Assembly: GCF_014202395.1 (NCBI RefSeq)
Contig: NZ_JACHGQ010000002.1
Coordinates: 124,001 to 188,000, forward strand
DNA length: 64,000 nt
Direction: 5' to 3'
Source: Histophilus somni
Lineage (GTDB): Bacteria > Pseudomonadota > Gammaproteobacteria > Enterobacterales > Pasteurellaceae
Position 1 is the first letter of the stretch; every line of letters starts with the position of its first letter. A program made the position numbers and the translations under genes. Below the pieces are notes generated by a model. That model ran no database searches and was not told the DNA's origin. It saw nothing but the letters and a program-made list of their open reading frames with translations. This document shows positions 34,842 to 45,058 of the stretch, in pieces.

Positions 34842-37352
34842 TTGAAATACGATCTCCAACAAGCGAAGAAACAAGTTGAATTTGTTGATCAGTTACGTTT
34901 AGAAAGAGCACTATCTTCAACTTCAGTAGAGTTCCAACGTGTATTACAACTTCTTACCTTATTGTTACACATAAATCATCCCTTGATGGGCGGTTACCTA
35001 CCGAATGCCCCACATGGCATTGCTCGTTTTCAATTATCAAAATACCAACAGGAATTTTTAACTACACATCTCCCTCAGGGAGATTTGGAGCAACTTAGTA
35101 CACATTTGGCAGCATTACAACATCTCACAGACACGCCTATTTTAGGTGTTTACGTTATGGGAAGTATCGGTTCTATCAGCCAAACACCAAGCTCAGATTT
35201 AGATATTTGGGTATGCCACCGAGAAGATCTTAGCTTAGAAGATAAAGAACAACTTTCAAAAAAAAATCACTTATTGCAACAATGGGCAAGAAGTCTTGGC
35301 GTAGAAATTAATCTTTATTTAATTGACCAACAGCGTTTTCGTAGCTTTCGTTATGCCGATGCACTTACTTCTGAAAATAGTGGCTCCGCACAATATATGT
35401 TATTACTGGAGGAGTTCTATCGTTCTGTTATTCGCCTTGCCGGTAAACCGCTACTTTGGTTACATCTAAAGGTAGCAAATGAACAAGATTATAGTTCTGA
35501 AGTCAATCGACTCATCAAAACAAAGCAAATCAATATAGATGATTGGGTAGATTTTGGTTGTCTGAGTGCGTTTTCAGCGAACGAATATTTTGGTGCAAGT
35601 CTATGGCAACTATATAAAGGTATCGATTCCCCCTATAAATCGGTACTCAAAATCTTATTACTCGAAAGTTATTCTTATGAATATCCAAATACTCACTTAA
35701 TTGCACAAGAACTCAAACAACGTCTGCTGAATAACGATCTTGACTATCACTATGACCCATACTTAGCAATGTTGGAGCGAGTGAGTTCTTTTTTAACAAA
35801 ACTGAATGAATTCAAAAGATTAGATTTTGTGAGACGTTGCTTTTATATGAAAGCCAGTGAGTATATCGTTCAACAACAAGAAAATAATTGGCGTTCAGAA
35901 AAACTGCATCAACTTACACAGCAGTGGAATTGGTCAGATAATCTTCTTCAAAATCTAAATCAACGTACAACTTGGAAAATCAAAAAAGTTAAGGAAAGTC
36001 ACAATGACCTGATGCAATACCTTATGTTGAGCTATCGAAATCTAATTAACTTCGGGCGTAAACATAATGTAAATGCCAGTATCATGCCACAAGATGTTTC
36101 TATCTTGACCAGAAAACTTTACACCGCTTTTGAAGAATTACCGGGAAAAATCACCTTGCTCAATCAAGCTATTTCTCTTGATTTATCGGAACCGCACTTA
36201 ACATTCATTGAAGTGAAACAAAATAAATTCTTCAAAGCCGGTTGGTATTTAGTAACACAAAAACCGGATGTACAAGGACTTTGTCAAAAACGCCACATAG
36301 AATATGGCGAAAATCTAAATAAATTAGTTTCATGGGCCTATTTTAATGGGTTGCTTACACCAATCACTTCGCTTTATATTCATAGTGATACTGTATCTCT
36401 TAAAACGCTACGTAATTTCGTTGCTGATTTGCGTTTATCTTTCCCTATTACCCGTACTAAAAAAGCAACAAATAAGGAATTAACTCAACAATGCAAAATA
36501 AAACATCTCTCCGTTACAATCAATTTAACTAACGATCCAACTGCTCATTTGTTGCAAAGTAAGTCGACTATTTTACCAAGTGACTTATTCAGTTTTGGGC
36601 CTTCAGAAGAAAGTCTCGTAGGAAGTATTGACCTCACTTATAGAAATATCTGGAATGAGATCCGCACTTTGCATTTTGAGGGTGCCAATGCCATTCTATT
36701 AGCATTAAAAGTGTTATCAAACAAAATTTATCCCGGCTCAACACCGCCAAAATCAATTAACGTCTTTTGTTACAGCCAACACTACCAAAAAACCTTATGC
36801 AATATTGTCCATGCACTTATCAAAAAATATATTGATATACGAATTGGTGATACCGATGCCCCCAAAAATAATATGTTGAGAATAGCGGGTAAAAACTGGC
36901 AATTATTCTTTGAAGAGCGTGGACTCAGCTTACAGGAAATGCAAAACACTTCGATAAATAATAGTGTATTTGATAATGAACTACGTAATACTATTGAGGA
37001 AAAAGAAACCGCACTTTTAGCAGAACAGAAACATTATCCTTATGAAATGGATGCTTTTGCGAGCGAAGGTTTCTTACAATTTTTCTTTGAAGATAATGAA
37101 GATAAAAGTTTTAATGTCTATATTTTAGACGAACAAAACCACATTGAAATCTATCGACATTGTGAAGGCTCAAAAGAACAGAAAATTCGTGAGATAAATC
37201 AAATTTATCAATCGGCGAGCTTGGATAAAAACAACAACCCATATAAAATCGTGCAGCATAATTTTAACTATCCGCAATTTTATCAATTATTACCGGACTG
37301 CAACGGTGGAACAAAAATTGTGCCTTTTCATAGCCGCCTTGCACTCTCATGA
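34842..37352 (+). CDS. cyaA: Class I adenylate cyclase (TTG start)
   Basis: 836 residues of the enterobacterial class I cyclase: LLLHINHPLMGGYLPNAPHG, the nucleotidyltransferase core GVYVMGSIGSISQTPSSDLDIWVCH (GS...DxD at about 110-125), and the C-terminal regulatory half that responds to the glucose PTS protein. The only start that fits the family is TTG at 34842, as in E. coli, where the weak UUG start limits cAMP production. Its product cAMP would act through CRP at the sites seen at lsr and uxuR. I found no CRP site in its own 154-base upstream gap. Confidence 0.95.
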   Translation: MKYDLQQAKKQVEFVDQLRLERALSSTSVEFQRVLQLLTLLLHINHPLMGGYLPNAPHGIARFQLSKYQQEFLTTHLPQGDLEQLSTHLAALQHLTDTPILGVYVMGSIGSISQTPSSDLDIWVCHREDLSLEDKEQLSKKNHLLQQWARSLGVEINLYLIDQQRFRSFRYADALTSENSGSAQYMLLLEEFYRSVIRLAGKPLLWLHLKVANEQDYSSEVNRLIKTKQINIDDWVDFGCLSAFSANEYFGASLWQLYKGIDSPYKSVLKILLLESYSYEYPNTHLIAQELKQRLLNNDLDYHYDPYLAMLERVSSFLTKLNEFKRLDFVRRCFYMKASEYIVQQQENNWRSEKLHQLTQQWNWSDNLLQNLNQRTTWKIKKVKESHNDLMQYLMLSYRNLINFGRKHNVNASIMPQDVSILTRKLYTAFEELPGKITLLNQAISLDLSEPHLTFIEVKQNKFFKAGWYLVTQKPDVQGLCQKRHIEYGENLNKLVSWAYFNGLLTPITSLYIHSDTVSLKTLRNFVADLRLSFPITRTKKATNKELTQQCKIKHLSVTINLTNDPTAHLLQSKSTILPSDLFSFGPSEESLVGSIDLTYRNIWNEIRTLHFEGANAILLALKVLSNKIYPGSTPPKSINVFCYSQHYQKTLCNIVHALIKKYIDIRIGDTDAPKNNMLRIAGKNWQLFFEERGLSLQEMQNTSINNSVFDNELRNTIEEKETALLAEQKHYPYEMDAFASEGFLQFFFEDNEDKSFNVYILDEQNHIEIYRHCEGSKEQKIREINQIYQSASLDKNNNPYKIVQHNFNYPQFYQLLPDCNGGTKIVPFHSRLALS

Positions 37353-37366
37353 TGAGGACAAAATCG

Positions 37367-37996
37367 ATGTCTGACAAAACAAAAGTACTCTTAATAGACG
37401 ATCATCCTTTGATGCGACGAGGTATTAAACAATTGCTTGAGCTGGATGAATCTTTTGAAGTCATAGGTGACGCCGGAAGTGGAAGTGAAGGTGTAAATCT
37501 GGCATTGCAGTTAGAACCTGATTTGATCATTTTAGATCTAAATATGAAAGGATTATCCGGACTGGATACATTAAAGGCTTTACGCACAGAAGGAATTGAT
37601 GCAAGAATTCTAATACTTACCGTTTCTGATGCGAAAAATGATATTTTCACATTAATCGATGCAGGAGCTGACGGTTATTTATTAAAGGATACGGAACCGG
37701 ATACCCTACTCTCTCAGATAAAACGAGTTACACAAGGCGAAGTCATTCTCAGTGAATCGATCAAAAATTTACTGTTAGAACGTCAACATAAAGATGATCC
37801 TATTTATTCCCTCACAGATCGGGAAATGAATGTACTGGCACTCATTGCGACAGGATTAGCAAATAAACAAATTGCAGGACAATTATTTATTTCAGAGGAA
37901 ACTGTAAAAGTACATATTCGCAATTTATTACGTAAATTAAACGTTCATTCTCGGGTTGCCGCAACAGTTTTGTACTTCCAACATAAAGGCGTATAA
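37367..37996 (+). CDS. narP: NarP-type nitrate/nitrite response regulator
   Basis: 209 residues. The receiver domain has the acidic pair DD (LLIDDHPLMRRGIKQLLE), phospho-Asp in LIILDLNMKGLSGLD, conserved Thr (LTVSDAKND) and Lys (LLKD). The C-terminal LuxR/NarL helix-turn-helix is LTDREMNVLALIATGLANKQIAGQL. It controls anaerobic nitrate and nitrite respiration genes, usually with sensor NarQ, not in this window. I start at 37367, eight bases after GAGGA. It follows cyaA within 14 bases. Confidence 0.92.
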   Translation: MSDKTKVLLIDDHPLMRRGIKQLLELDESFEVIGDAGSGSEGVNLALQLEPDLIILDLNMKGLSGLDTLKALRTEGIDARILILTVSDAKNDIFTLIDAGADGYLLKDTEPDTLLSQIKRVTQGEVILSESIKNLLLERQHKDDPIYSLTDREMNVLALIATGLANKQIAGQLFISEETVKVHIRNLLRKLNVHSRVAATVLYFQHKGV

Positions 37997-38007
37997 CACA
38001 ATTCCCC

Positions 38008-38038
38008 AAAAAAGAGCGGTAGAAATTACCGCTCTTTT
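38008..38038 (+). terminator. Terminator after narP
   Basis: AAAAGAGCGGTA and TACCGCTCTTTT form a strong stem with a short loop and a T run, 12 bases after the narP stop. The stem arms resemble the related GAGCGGT sequence. Confidence 0.9.
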
Positions 38039-38183
38039 GCCGGTAAATCGCTCTCGCTGAAGTTTTTTACGCATCTCAGTTGAGATATTTTCCCATTTCC
38101 TTATTTTATTTCTTAAAAAAGCCTATAAAAACGAGTAAAATGAATTCAATTTGAATTTATAACATAAAATATGAAAGGAACTT

Positions 38184-38696
38184 ATGGCATTATTGAATGT
38201 ATTAATTTATCCCGATGAACGCTTAAAAACGGTCGCAGAACCTGTAAGCGTTTTTGACGAAGAATTACAAACCTTTATTGATAATATGTTTGAAACAATG
38301 TATCACGAAGAAGGGATTGGTTTAGCCGCAACACAAGTAAATGTACATAAGCGTATTATCACGATCGATATTGAAGGAACTAAAGAAAATCAAATTGTGT
38401 TGATTAACCCTGAGATTCTTGAAAGTTTCGGTGAAACAGGTATTGAAGAAGGTTGCCTATCATTACCCGGTTTACGTGGTTTTGTGCCTCGTAAAGAGAC
38501 TGTAAAAGTAAAAGCACAAAATCGTCAGGGAGAAGAGTTTATGCTAGATGCAGATGGTTTGTTGGCCATTTGTATTCAACACGAGATAGATCATTTAAAT
38601 GGTATTGTTTTTGCTGATCATTTGTCGCCATTAAAACGCCAACGCATGAAAGAAAAACTACTCAAATTGCAAAAACAAATCGCAAAAAATCGTTAA
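38184..38696 (+). CDS. def: Peptide deformylase
   Basis: 170 residues with the three metal and catalytic motifs GIGLAATQ (about 45-52), EGCLSLPG and HEIDHLNG. It removes the formyl group from new proteins. GAAAGGAAC precedes the ATG. It heads the usual def-fmt-rsmB-trkA cluster, although a terminator separates it from fmt here. Confidence 0.98.
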   Translation: MALLNVLIYPDERLKTVAEPVSVFDEELQTFIDNMFETMYHEEGIGLAATQVNVHKRIITIDIEGTKENQIVLINPEILESFGETGIEEGCLSLPGLRGFVPRKETVKVKAQNRQGEEFMLDADGLLAICIQHEIDHLNGIVFADHLSPLKRQRMKEKLLKLQKQIAKNR

Positions 38697-38706
38697 ATTA
38701 AACAAT

Positions 38707-38736
38707 AGGTGGACGGATTGTCCGCCTTTTATTTTT
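38707..38736 (+). terminator. Terminator between def and fmt
   Basis: AGGTGGAC and GTCCGCCT pair around a five-base loop, followed by TTTTATTTTT, ten bases past the def stop. Confidence 0.85.
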
Positions 38737-38770
38737 ATCAATTACATAACGTAGAACATTAGCTTATCTT

Positions 38771-39724
38771 ATGAAACCATTAAATATTATTTTTGCCGGT
38801 ACACCAGATTTTGCCGCACAACATTTACAAGCGTTACTCCAATCTCAACATAATGTCCTTGCTGTTTACACGCAGCCCGATAAACCTGCAGGAAGAGGAC
38901 AAACATTGCGGGCAAGTGCGGTTAAAATTTTAGCCGAAAAACATCATATTCCCGTTTATCAACCTAAATCCTTACGTAAAGTTGAGGTGCAAGAAAATCT
39001 GAGTAATTTGAATGCCGACGTGATGGTAGTTGTTGCTTATGGGTTAATTTTACCTTTGGCTGTGTTACAAACATTTCCTTTAGGTTGTCTCAATGTACAC
39101 GGTTCGCTTTTACCTCGTTGGCGTGGTGCAGCACCTATTCAACGTGCAATTTGGGCAGGAGATAAAAAAACAGGGGTAACCATTATGCAAATGAATGAGG
39201 GGCTGGATACGGGCGATATGTTACATAAAGTCTGTTGTGATATTACACCGACAGAAACCTCAACCTCCCTTTACACTAAATTGGCTAACATTGCACCAAA
39301 AGCCTTACTTGAGGTTTTGGACGGTTTAGAACAAGGTCTATTTAAAGCGGAAGTACAAGATGAAAGTCTGAGTAATTATGCAGAAAAACTTTCTAAAGAA
39401 GAGGCTAAACTGGATTGGTCTTTATCCGCTGAACAATTAGAACGTTGTATTCGTGCGTTTAATCCATGGCCAATGAGTTATTTTGTAACACAAGACAGTC
39501 AAGGCACGCTACAAACGTTAAAAGTTTATCAAGCCTCAGTGTTACCTCATCAAGATAAGCCTTGTGGCACCATTCTTGCAGCAGATAAACGAGGTATTCA
39601 AGTAGCGACAGCAAATGGTGTATTAAACTTGGAGCAATTACAACCTGCAGGCAAAAAACCGATGTCGGCACGAGATTTATTAAACAGCCGTGCGGATTGG
39701 TTTAAGATAGGACAAGTCCTATGA
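38771..39724 (+). CDS. fmt: Methionyl-tRNA formyltransferase
   Basis: 317 residues with the formyltransferase fold: [18 protein letters not shown], the [18 protein letters not shown] catalytic segment (Asn-His-Asp type active site) and [17 protein letters not shown]. The C-terminal tRNA-binding domain follows. It formylates initiator Met-tRNA. Its stop overlaps the rsmB start (ATGA). Confidence 0.98.
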   Translation: MKPLNIIFAGTPDFAAQHLQALLQSQHNVLAVYTQPDKPAGRGQTLRASAVKILAEKHHIPVYQPKSLRKVEVQENLSNLNADVMVVVAYGLILPLAVLQTFPLGCLNVHGSLLPRWRGAAPIQRAIWAGDKKTGVTIMQMNEGLDTGDMLHKVCCDITPTETSTSLYTKLANIAPKALLEVLDGLEQGLFKAEVQDESLSNYAEKLSKEEAKLDWSLSAEQLERCIRAFNPWPMSYFVTQDSQGTLQTLKVYQASVLPHQDKPCGTILAADKRGIQVATANGVLNLEQLQPAGKKPMSARDLLNSRADWFKIGQVL

Positions 39725-41109
39725 GCAAATCTCAGCACAACAAAACTAAAAGAGCGGTCAAATCTACCGCACTTTTCACGCCTCGCTCAGTCCGTGTGCT
39801 TGCGGCAGAAGTAATTTTACAAGTTTTAGTTCAAGGTAAATCTCTTTCTACCTTGCTGCCTGAGCAACAAAGTGCGGTCAAACCGCAGGATTTTCCGCTA
39901 CTACAAGAAATTTGTTTTGGTATTTGTCGTGTGTTACCTCGATTAGAACGCATCATTCAACTCCTACTGGATAAGCCTTTGAAAGGTAAAACTCGGATCG
40001 TACACTGCTTGTTGTTGGTCGGTTTATACCAAATTTTATATACCCGAATTCCTGCTCATGCTGCAGTGGACGAAGTCGTTTCTGCCACGAAAAGTTTAAA
40101 ATCCGATAGTTTCCGTGGCCTGTTAAATGCTGTTTTGCGTCGCTTTTTGCGGGAACAAGAACAAATTCTGGCGATAGTGGATAAGCATTGGCAAACCTTA
40201 CATCCGGAATGGTTAGTGAATAAACTAAAACAATCTTATGCTAATTGGCGTGAAATTGTTGAAGCGAATAACCAAAAACCTCCGATGTGGCTACGCATTA
40301 ATTTACAACATTGTTCTATTGCGGATTATCAACAACTTTTAATGGAGCGAGGAATATCTACATCAACAGCGAATCACCCGCAAGCATTACGCCTACATCA
40401 AGCAAGTGCGGTCAATTTATTACCCTATTTTGAACAAGGATGGGTGAGCGTTCAGGATCTACACGCACAATGGTCAGCCTTATTACTCGAACCGAAAAAT
40501 AACGAACTTATTTTAGACGCTTGTGCGGCACCGGGCGGAAAGACTACACATATTTTAGAACAAGCACCCAACGCAAAAGTCATCGCTTTAGATATTGAAC
40601 CTGCTCGTCTACAACGTGTGAAAGAAAATTTAGTTCGTATGAAACAACAAGCTATAATAATTTGTGGTGATGCAACCCAGCCGGAGCAATGGTTATCAGA
40701 GATTGATTTTAATGCTATAGGACTGACCTTTAAATCTGAAAGTGCGGTGCAATTTGACCGAATTTTATTAGATGCTCCTTGTTCCGCTACCGGTGTTATT
40801 CGTCGACACCCTGATATAAAATGGCTACGCCAAGAAAGTGATATTACTCCCCTAGTGCAATTGCAAGGACAAATTTTAGAAGCCCTTTGGAAAAAATTAA
40901 AACCACAAGGTATTTTAGTTTATGCGACCTGTTCTTTATTACCTGAAGAGAATAGTCAACAAATTCAGCATTTCTTAGCCAAGCACAATGATGCAAAATT
41001 AGAACCTTTGCCTTTTACCATTGGGGAGGAAATTGGTCATCAATTTGTTCCAACAGAACAGGGAGGTGACGGTTTTTATTATGCCAAATTAAGAAAACTG
41101 CCCAATTAA
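39721..41109 (+). CDS. rsmB: 16S rRNA (cytosine-967-C5) methyltransferase
   Basis: 462 residues: an N-terminal NusB-like RNA-binding domain and a SAM methyltransferase domain with [36 protein letters not shown] (catalytic Cys) and [13 protein letters not shown] (second Cys). Four uptake signals lie inside the gene at 39766, 39870, 40404 and 40740. The first, with an adjacent GAGCGGT, encodes part of the variable N-terminal arm ([10 protein letters not shown]). Confidence 0.97.
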   Translation: MSKSQHNKTKRAVKSTALFTPRSVRVLAAEVILQVLVQGKSLSTLLPEQQSAVKPQDFPLLQEICFGICRVLPRLERIIQLLLDKPLKGKTRIVHCLLLVGLYQILYTRIPAHAAVDEVVSATKSLKSDSFRGLLNAVLRRFLREQEQILAIVDKHWQTLHPEWLVNKLKQSYANWREIVEANNQKPPMWLRINLQHCSIADYQQLLMERGISTSTANHPQALRLHQASAVNLLPYFEQGWVSVQDLHAQWSALLLEPKNNELILDACAAPGGKTTHILEQAPNAKVIALDIEPARLQRVKENLVRMKQQAIIICGDATQPEQWLSEIDFNAIGLTFKSESAVQFDRILLDAPCSATGVIRRHPDIKWLRQESDITPLVQLQGQILEALWKKLKPQGILVYATCSLLPEENSQQIQHFLAKHNDAKLEPLPFTIGEEIGHQFVPTEQGGDGFYYAKLRKLPN

Positions 41110-41193
41110 TCATAAAACTTATCAGAAATTAATGTGAAGTTGAAATATGAAAAATAAAGGTATTCAATCTGTATAAATTAAAAGAGGGAATTG

Positions 41194-42570
41194 ATGAGAA
41201 TTATTATTCTGGGTGCCGGTCAGGTAGGAACAACACTTGCTGAAAATTTAGTGAGTGAAGACAATGATATAACGTTAATTGATAATGACGCTGTTCGTTT
41301 GGCACATTTACAAGATAAACATGATTTAAAAGTGATTAACGGCTCTGCATCATCACCGAGAATTTTACGAGAAGCAGGAGCACCTGACGCAGATTTATTA
41401 GTAGCTGTTACAAGTTCAGATGAAACAAATATGATTTCTTGCCAAATAGCTTATACCTTATTTAACACTCCGACAAAAATTGCACGTATTCGTGATGCAG
41501 AATATTGGCGTGAAAAAGATAAATTATTTCAACCGCACATGATCCCTATTGATCATATCATTTCACCGGAACAACTTGTTACTGAAGAAATCTCTCGCTT
41601 AATTGATTACCCCGGTGCATTACAAGTAGCTCATTTAGCTAATGAAAATATTAGTATTGTTGTAGTAAAAGCCTATTATGGTGGCCCTTTGGTTGGCTAT
41701 TCTCTTTCCGCCCTAAAAGACCATATGCCGCATATTGATTGCCGTATTTTATCTATTTTACGTCAAGATAAAGTGATTCGTCCGCAGGGTTCGACAATTA
41801 TTGAAGCCGGCGATGAGGTAACTTTTATTTGTGCAACAATTTATATTAAAGCGGTCATGTCAGAACTGCAACGCTTGGAAAAACCTTATAAACGAGTGAT
41901 GATTATTGGGGGAGGTAATATCGCCGTGGGTGTTGCAAAAAAACTGGAAAATCACTGCACAGTCAAACTTATTGAACGTAATGCAGAGCGTGCAACATCA
42001 CTTGCGGAAAAATTATCTAAAACCTTAGTATTGCATGGAGATCCTTCCGATAAATCGTTATTGTTTGAAGAACATATTGAAAACATTGACGCTTTCTTAT
42101 GTTTAACCAGTGATGATGAAACAAATATTATGTCGGCATTCTTGGCTAAGCATCTTGGAGCTAAAAAAGCAATGGTGTTAATACAGCGTATGGCGTACAT
42201 CAATTTAGTTCAAGGCGGAACAATTGATATTGCAGTTTCTCCACAACAAGCTACCATCTCCGCTTTACTGGGGCATGTACGTAAAGGAGATATTGCAAAT
42301 GCGATCTCTTTGCGTCATGGCATTGCTGAAGCATTGGAAATTATTGTGCATGGCGATGAAACAACATCACAAGTAATTGGACGTAAACTTAGAGAGTTAA
42401 AATTACCCAATGGTGCAATTATTGGTGCGATTTTGCGACAAGATACTGTGATCATCGCAAGAAAAGATGTAGTCATTGAAAGTGGCGATCATATCATTGT
42501 TTATTTAAGTGATAAAAAATATGTAACAGAAATAGAGAAACTTTTTCAACCTAATGCTTTCTTTATTTAG
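41194..42570 (+). CDS. trkA: Trk potassium uptake regulator TrkA
   Basis: 458 residues in two halves, each with an RCK N-domain (Rossmann GxGxxG) and a C-domain: [17 protein letters not shown] at the start and [17 protein letters not shown] in the second half. TrkA binds NAD(H) and ATP and gates a TrkH or TrkG channel, which is not in this window. I start at 41194, five bases after GAGGGA. A TTG one codon earlier is also in frame. Confidence 0.97.
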   Translation: MRIIILGAGQVGTTLAENLVSEDNDITLIDNDAVRLAHLQDKHDLKVINGSASSPRILREAGAPDADLLVAVTSSDETNMISCQIAYTLFNTPTKIARIRDAEYWREKDKLFQPHMIPIDHIISPEQLVTEEISRLIDYPGALQVAHLANENISIVVVKAYYGGPLVGYSLSALKDHMPHIDCRILSILRQDKVIRPQGSTIIEAGDEVTFICATIYIKAVMSELQRLEKPYKRVMIIGGGNIAVGVAKKLENHCTVKLIERNAERATSLAEKLSKTLVLHGDPSDKSLLFEEHIENIDAFLCLTSDDETNIMSAFLAKHLGAKKAMVLIQRMAYINLVQGGTIDIAVSPQQATISALLGHVRKGDIANAISLRHGIAEALEIIVHGDETTSQVIGRKLRELKLPNGAIIGAILRQDTVIIARKDVVIESGDHIIVYLSDKKYVTEIEKLFQPNAFFI

Positions 42571-42654
42571 AGAATAATATCAATTTTCTATACATCAAAC
42601 TGAAAGTTTTTACGATCTATTCAAACTTATATTTGTTTATTTTAGGAGTATGTG

Positions 42655-43050
42655 ATGAGTTTTATTAAAGAATTTCGTGAGTTTGCCATGCGGGGCAATG
42701 TTATCGATATGGCTGTCGGTGTGATTATCGGTGGGGCATTCGGTAAGATTGTCAGCTCATTAGTAGCAGATGTCATCATGCCGATATTAAGTTTTTTCAC
42801 CAGTAGCGTAGATTTTAAAGACTTACATATTGTTTTAAAAGAAGCAACCGATAAAACTCCGGCTATGACGTTAAAATATGGTATGTTTATCCAAAATATA
42901 TTTGATTTTATCATTATTGCATTTGCAATTTTCTTAATGATCAAAGCATTAAATAAATTGAAGAAAGAAGAACCAAAAGTAGAAAAGGTAATTACACCTT
43001 CAAACGAAGAAAAATTACTAACAGAGATTCGTGACTTATTAAAAAAATAG
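42655..43050 (+). CDS. mscL: Large-conductance mechanosensitive channel
   Basis: 131 residues, [30 protein letters not shown], with two membrane helices and the C-terminal [11 protein letters not shown] bundle. MscL opens as a pentamer on hypoosmotic shock. I use the ATG at 42655, six bases after AGGAG. A GTG one codon upstream is in frame. Position after trkA is the usual gammaproteobacterial order. Confidence 0.97.
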   Translation: MSFIKEFREFAMRGNVIDMAVGVIIGGAFGKIVSSLVADVIMPILSFFTSSVDFKDLHIVLKEATDKTPAMTLKYGMFIQNIFDFIIIAFAIFLMIKALNKLKKEEPKVEKVITPSNEEKLLTEIRDLLKK

Positions 43051-43176
43051 CCTAAAAACAAACTGGAATTAATAATTGCTATAGCGGACTTAAAGGCCAA
43101 CAGAATTATCCCTGATGTAATTTTAGTTTTTCCAAACAATTAGATATTTATACAGCTATTATATAGCTGTTATACC

Positions 43177-44091
43177 TCAATTACCGTTTTTTCTATTATT
43201 TAGTAAAGGTTTTATTATTTCACTAACTTTATTGGCTATTCGCTCATATCGCCCTCTTAGAGGGGAGCCTGGACGATAAACAAGAGAAATACCTCTAGAT
43301 GGCTCAGGAGAGAAACATGGCAGATATTTTATTCCTTTTCTCGAACCTTCGTTTAAGAGTGCCAGTTCAGGAATGAGAGTAATACCTGTATTGGCAGATA
43401 CCATATTACGTAATGTCTCTAAACTTGTGGCACGAAAATTCTGATTTTCTTTTGCCCCAGCAGCAAAACAGTAATCTAAGGCTTGATTTCGTAAACAATG
43501 CCCATCATCCAGCATAAGCATTTCATATCCTTTCAGCTTATCCATTTTTATCGAATCTTCTTTTGATAAAGGGTGTTCGTCTGAAACTGCCAGTAGCATT
43601 CTCTCATTAAACATCGGTACTTCAATAAAGGCTTCAGCCTCATCAACTGATGCCAATATGACACAATCTAAGTGACCTGTTTCCAATTGTTCTAAAAGCT
43701 TTTGCGTTTGAGCTTCATACAAAAATAGCTCTAGGTCAGGAAAAGTATTTTTTAGTGCCGGAACAATATAGGGTAATAAATAGGGTCCAATAGTTGGAAT
43801 GACACCCATATGTAGTGGTCCATTCATTTCTTTACCTTGATTACTTGCCATTTCTTTCAATAGCTTTATTTCTCGTAAAACAGTTTTAGCTTGTTTGACT
43901 AAAAGCAACCCAGATTGAGTAAATAAAACTTTTCGGCTTGTTCTCTCTAGTAATACGATACCCAACTCATCTTCTAATTTTCTGATTTGCCCACTTAAAG
44001 TAGGTTGACTAACATAACAAGCATCGGCAGCACGACGAAAATGTTTATGTTCAGCTAAAGAAACTAGATATTCTAAATCTCGAATATTCAT
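43177..44091 (-). CDS. oxyR: Hydrogen peroxide sensor OxyR
   Basis: 304 residues of the LysR family. The helix-turn-helix is HFRRAADACYVSQPTLSGQIRKLE, and the sensing cysteines lie in LDDGHCLRNQALDYCF, matching Cys199 and Cys208 of E. coli. Oxidation forms the disulfide that activates peroxide-defence genes. I start at 44091 (MNIRDLEYL); GTG at 44100 is in frame but unsupported. It diverges from the peroxiredoxin-glutaredoxin gene, a probable target. Confidence 0.96.
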   Translation of the reverse strand: MNIRDLEYLVSLAEHKHFRRAADACYVSQPTLSGQIRKLEDELGIVLLERTSRKVLFTQSGLLLVKQAKTVLREIKLLKEMASNQGKEMNGPLHMGVIPTIGPYLLPYIVPALKNTFPDLELFLYEAQTQKLLEQLETGHLDCVILASVDEAEAFIEVPMFNERMLLAVSDEHPLSKEDSIKMDKLKGYEMLMLDDGHCLRNQALDYCFAAGAKENQNFRATSLETLRNMVSANTGITLIPELALLNEGSRKGIKYLPCFSPEPSRGISLVYRPGSPLRGRYERIANKVSEIIKPLLNNRKNGN

Positions 44092-44213
44092 TCTGTACAC
44101 CTATCATAGAAATTAACAATTAAATAACTTTTTTTGATTGTTTTTGACTATAACATAGTTTAAACTTAAAATCATATTTTTTATCAACTAATCTTTATAT
44201 AGGAGAAAAAATT

Positions 44214-44936
44214 ATGACTATGGAAGGAAAAAAAGTTCCTCAAGTAACATTCCGTACACGCCAAGGAGATCAATGGGTTGATGTTACAACCGCCGATTTG
44301 TTTGACAATAAAACGGTTGTATTATTTTCTTTACCGGGTGCGTTCACTCCAACTTGTTCAGCAACACATTTACCTCGTTATAACGAACTTGCATGTGAAT
44401 TTAAAGCGTTAGGTGTTGATGATATTATTTGTGTATCAGTTAACGATACATTCGTTATGAATGCTTGGAAAGCTGATCAAGAAAGTGAGAATGTAACAGT
44501 AATTCCCGATGGTAATGGTGAATTCACAAGCGGTATGGGCATGCTTGTTGATAAAACAGAACTTGGTTTCGGTAAACGCTCTTGGCGTTATTCTATGCTG
44601 GTAAAAAATGGCGTAGTCGAAAAAATGTTTATTGAACCACAAGAACCCGGCGATCCATTTAAAGTCTCTGATGCAGACACAATGATTAAATACTTAAACC
44701 CAAATTGGACAGAAAAACCTTCAGTTTCCATCATCACAAAACCCGGCTGTCCATTCTGTGCAAAAGCAAAAACATTGCTAAAAGAAAAGGGCTATACCTT
44801 TGAAGAAATCATACTGGGTCGTGATGCGAGTACAATTTCTGTTCGTGCAATCACAGGTAAAACAAGTGTGCCACAAGTGTTTATCGGTGGGCAATATATT
44901 GGCGGAAGTGACGATCTAGCACAATATTTTGCATAA
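44214..44936 (+). CDS. pgdx: Peroxiredoxin-glutaredoxin fusion (PGdx)
   Basis: 240 residues. The N-terminal peroxiredoxin-5-type domain has the peroxidatic Cys48 in [14 protein letters not shown]. The C-terminal glutaredoxin has the CPFC motif (Cys179, Cys182). The fusion reduces peroxides using glutathione without a separate reductant protein and is known from H. influenzae. AGGAG lies about eight bases before the ATG. The 122-base gap to oxyR is AT-rich and should hold an OxyR site. Confidence 0.95.
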   Translation: MTMEGKKVPQVTFRTRQGDQWVDVTTADLFDNKTVVLFSLPGAFTPTCSATHLPRYNELACEFKALGVDDIICVSVNDTFVMNAWKADQESENVTVIPDGNGEFTSGMGMLVDKTELGFGKRSWRYSMLVKNGVVEKMFIEPQEPGDPFKVSDADTMIKYLNPNWTEKPSVSIITKPGCPFCAKAKTLLKEKGYTFEEIILGRDASTISVRAITGKTSVPQVFIGGQYIGGSDDLAQYFA

Positions 44937-45058
44937 TCATACACGTAAAAATCAATCTGCCCTAACAGTTAAGTAACATTATTAACCAATTATGGGCAGA
45001 TGTTCTACAACCGATTCAGCCCGTCACAACATAAGCTTTTTTCTATGTGCTTGTAACT

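Noticed and set aside
42642-43139. 165-codon minus-strand frame over mscL
   Set aside because: MscL on the plus strand is unmistakable; the antisense frame reflects its repetitive hydrophobic codons.
44101-44213. OxyR-binding site in the oxyR-pgdx gap
   Set aside because: The gap contains ATAG and CTAT pieces, but I could not line up the four spaced half-sites with confidence.
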